This document shows positions 62,212 to 64,000 of a stretch of 64,000 nt of DNA, piece by piece. The stretch's first letter is position 1. Every line of letters starts with the position of its first letter. Made by a program: the position numbers and the translations under genes. This stretch comes from Gp6-AA40 sp963772955 (GTDB lineage Bacteria; Acidobacteriota; Vicinamibacteria; Vicinamibacterales; UBA2999). The stretch is taken from positions 62,001 to 126,000 of the forward strand of contig CAVYZF010000002.1 in NCBI GenBank assembly GCA_963772955.1, in the 5' to 3' direction. The notes under the pieces are model-generated. The model ran no database searches. It saw only the letters and a list, made by a program, of their open reading frames with translations, and was not told where the DNA came from.

Positions 62212-62493
62212 GTGCAGGAGCAGCAGAACGTATGGACCAGCGTCACAGTGATGGCGCTCGTCGGCGGCGTTATTACAGCCCTTCTTTACACGAATCGTGG
62301 TCGTCAGTCGCTGGAGCGAATGGAGACGGCGCTCGACGACTTCGGCCGGTCGCTTCAACACCTTCGCGGCACTATCCAGAAGGCGGGCCTCGTCGCGACG
62401 CAGGGAATCGACGTCGCGAGCGAGAGCGTTGAAGTGGTCTCACACCTGATCGGCAAGGGCTCGCGAAGAGAGGGCTCATCGGCGCTCCACTGA
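62212..62493 (+). CDS. YtxH-like small membrane protein
   Basis: GTG 62212 with GGAGGAGGT 5 nt upstream; 93 residues. One hydrophobic helix (SVTVMALVGGVITALLYT) is followed by a Gly/Arg turn (NRGRQSLERMETALDDFGRSLQHL) and an amphipathic region. This is the YtxH-type layout (a membrane anchor plus a long helical tail) of general-stress proteins. No active site. Near PRC-barrel and holin-X genes, so an envelope stress role is plausible, not shown. Confidence 0.7.
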   Translation: MQEQQNVWTSVTVMALVGGVITALLYTNRGRQSLERMETALDDFGRSLQHLRGTIQKAGLVATQGIDVASESVEVVSHLIGKGSRREGSSALH

Positions 62494-62548
62494 GACGCAG
62501 CCACAGCCCAGGCGTTGCGCGTAACATAGAGGCCGTTCAGGAGGACAG

Positions 62549-64000
62549 ATGGGGAACGGCCGGATATGGACGGCCCTGGCGATGCCGATCGCCGGGCTGA
62601 TGATGTGGGTGTGCCTCTCGTCGCCGGTGACTGCGCAGCAGGTGGCGGTCACGCCCAACGAGAACCTCGTCGCCGACGGGTTGCCGCCGATTCCCGCTTC
62701 GCTGATCGAAGACGTCCGCAAGTACTCGGAAGCGCGGACGGCCGTGATGGTGGATTGGCATCCAGTCAGGCGTGAGGTCCTGATCTCGACGCGCTTCGGT
62801 GACGCCGCCCAGCTTCACTCCGTCGCGATGCCGGCCGGCGCGCGTCGTCAACTCACGTTCTATTCGGACCGAATCAACGGCGGCTGGTATCAGCCGACGC
62901 GCGGTGACTTCCTCGTCTTCTCGAAAGATGTCGGCGGCAACGAGTTCTACCAGCTCTTTCGCCTCGATCTCGCCACTGGTGACGTCACGATGCTGACGGA
63001 TGGCAAGTCGAGGAACGACACACCCCTGTGGAGTCGTGTCGGCGATCGCATGGCTTACACGTCAACGCGACGCAACGGAACCGACACCGATCTCTACGTG
63101 ATGGATCCGCGCGATTCGAAGACCGACCGGTTGCTCGCACAACTTGAAGGCGGCGGATGGGAGCCGCTCGACTGGTCGCCTGATGGCTCCCGCATGATCG
63201 TGATGGAGTACATCTCGATCAACGAAAGCTACCTCTGGCTGATGAACACCGCGACCGGCGAGAAGACACTGATCACGCCCAAGGGTGGTGGTGAAAAGGT
63301 CTCTTACGGCTCGGCGCGATTCAGCGCGGACGGCAAAGTCCTGTACGTCACCTCCGATCAGGGAAGCGAGTTCCAGCTCCTCCGCTACGCCGACCTCGGA
63401 GCCACGCCGTTCAAGCCGCTCTCGGCGCACATCTCGTGGGATGTCGAGAGCTTCGAGGTCTCACACGACGGTGCGGCAATCGCGTTCGTGACCAACGAGG
63501 GCGGCATCAGCAAGCTGCATCTGCTCGATACACGCAGCGGGAAGGAACGGCCTGTGCCCGCCCTTCCCGTCGGCGTCATCGGCACATTGCTCTGGCATCG
63601 CAACAATCGCGATCTCGGGATGACGATGATGTCGGCGCGTGCGCCGGCTGACACCTTCTCGCTCGATGTGGTCAGCGGTCAGCTCACGCGCTGGACCGAG
63701 AGCGAGACCGGCGGAATGAACCCGAGCACGCTCTCGGAGCCCGAGCTCGTCAAGTGGCTCAGCACCGAGGGCGCCCAGATCAGCGGCTTCGTGTACAAAC
63801 CTCCGCAGCGGTTCACCGGCAAGCGCCCGGTGATCGTCAACATTCACGGCGGCCCTGAAGCGCAGACCCGCCCAGGGTTCATTGGTCGCAACAACTACTA
63901 CCTCAACGAGCTCGGCGTCGCCATCATCTACCCGAACGTGCGTGGTTCGTCCGGCTTCGGCAAGACGTTCGTGAAAGCAGACGACGGGGTGACCCGGCAT
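62549..64000 (+). CDS. S9 family (prolyl oligopeptidase-like) peptidase, 3' partial
   Basis: ATG 62549 with GGAGG 5 nt upstream; the frame runs to the end of the window (484 residues seen). A signal peptide (ending SSPVTAQ) precedes a beta-propeller with repeats such as DWSPDGSRM, FSADGKVLYV and ISWDVESFEVSHDGAAIAF. The start of the hydrolase domain is present (FVYKPPQ, RPVIVNIHGGPEAQTRPG), but the catalytic GxSxGG is beyond the window. These secreted Ser peptidases cut peptides after Pro or other residues. About 190 residues should remain. Confidence 0.88.
   Translation, partial: MGNGRIWTALAMPIAGLMMWVCLSSPVTAQQVAVTPNENLVADGLPPIPASLIEDVRKYSEARTAVMVDWHPVRREVLISTRFGDAAQLHSVAMPAGARRQLTFYSDRINGGWYQPTRGDFLVFSKDVGGNEFYQLFRLDLATGDVTMLTDGKSRNDTPLWSRVGDRMAYTSTRRNGTDTDLYVMDPRDSKTDRLLAQLEGGGWEPLDWSPDGSRMIVMEYISINESYLWLMNTATGEKTLITPKGGGEKVSYGSARFSADGKVLYVTSDQGSEFQLLRYADLGATPFKPLSAHISWDVESFEVSHDGAAIAFVTNEGGISKLHLLDTRSGKERPVPALPVGVIGTLLWHRNNRDLGMTMMSARAPADTFSLDVVSGQLTRWTESETGGMNPSTLSEPELVKWLSTEGAQISGFVYKPPQRFTGKRPVIVNIHGGPEAQTRPGFIGRNNYYLNELGVAIIYPNVRGSSGFGKTFVKADDGVTRH

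Overview
The window looks like chromosomal DNA of a high-GC, Gram-negative bacterium, most likely an Acidobacteriota member of the Vicinamibacteria type. This is inferred, not proven. The pointers are a VWFA-domain protein of the kind typical of Acidobacteria, a large TPR Ser/Thr kinase, a pseudokinase-PEGA protein, DUF6152 and related secreted families, many proteins with signal peptides ending in AxAQ, and a secreted M3 peptidase. No rRNA, tRNA, CRISPR array, prophage or insertion sequence was seen.

Layout. 1-8 kb: end of a UDP-xylose synthase gene, then minus-strand pgsA, a TPR/SLH lipoprotein, hflX, an MFS exporter, glpX, an acyl-CoA dehydrogenase, a methyltransferase and a bactofilin. 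9-12 kb: cysteine desulfurase and mnmA (tRNA thiolation). 12-17 kb: DinB, trxB, trxA, glgA, an fdhE-like gene and a D,D-carboxypeptidase. 17-21 kb: a membrane protein, a small Cys/His protein behind a good sigma-54 promoter candidate, a DNA methyltransferase, and two frameshifted genes (LysR, VWFA). 21-25 kb: rpiB, pilT, a VTT membrane protein and a frameshifted nuclease-like gene. 25-29 kb: a response regulator, hemE, hemG and arginase. 29-37 kb: pepF, a translationally coupled metallopeptidase/ATP-grasp pair, a monoheme protein and a Ser/Thr kinase. 37-41 kb: a four-gene secreted cluster (DUF6152, lipoprotein, degenerate MBL fusion, hypothetical). 41-51 kb: an HTH-RDD-methyltransferase fusion, a VOC protein, an HD-GYP protein, an Ig-like protein, a TonB-C-like protein, a pseudokinase-PEGA protein and an SDR lacking its catalytic residues. 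51-59 kb: hybrid histidine kinase, sugar dehydrogenase, DUF6526, STAS, a flavin monooxygenase-like protein, an NTF2-like protein and an AmpG-like transporter. 59-64 kb: broken ku, a small envelope-stress-like group (holin-X, PRC-barrel, YtxH-like) and an S9 peptidase cut by the window end.

What stands out is the DNA between genes. Eight junctions carry short tandem repeats with a strict 7-bp period and a different unit at each site. Some run exactly up to the next start codon, some encode the last codons of the preceding protein, and those between convergent genes have inverted arms that could fold into terminators. Two short palindromic elements with compensating stem changes sit in frame inside mnmA and a sugar dehydrogenase gene. 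Several divergent gene pairs share overlapping -10 boxes, and many starts lack a Shine-Dalgarno but have a -10-like box a few bases upstream, suggesting leaderless transcripts.

Four genes (LysR, VWFA, nuclease-like, ku) are broken by small indels. In this number they could be real decay or assembly error, and reads would be needed to tell.
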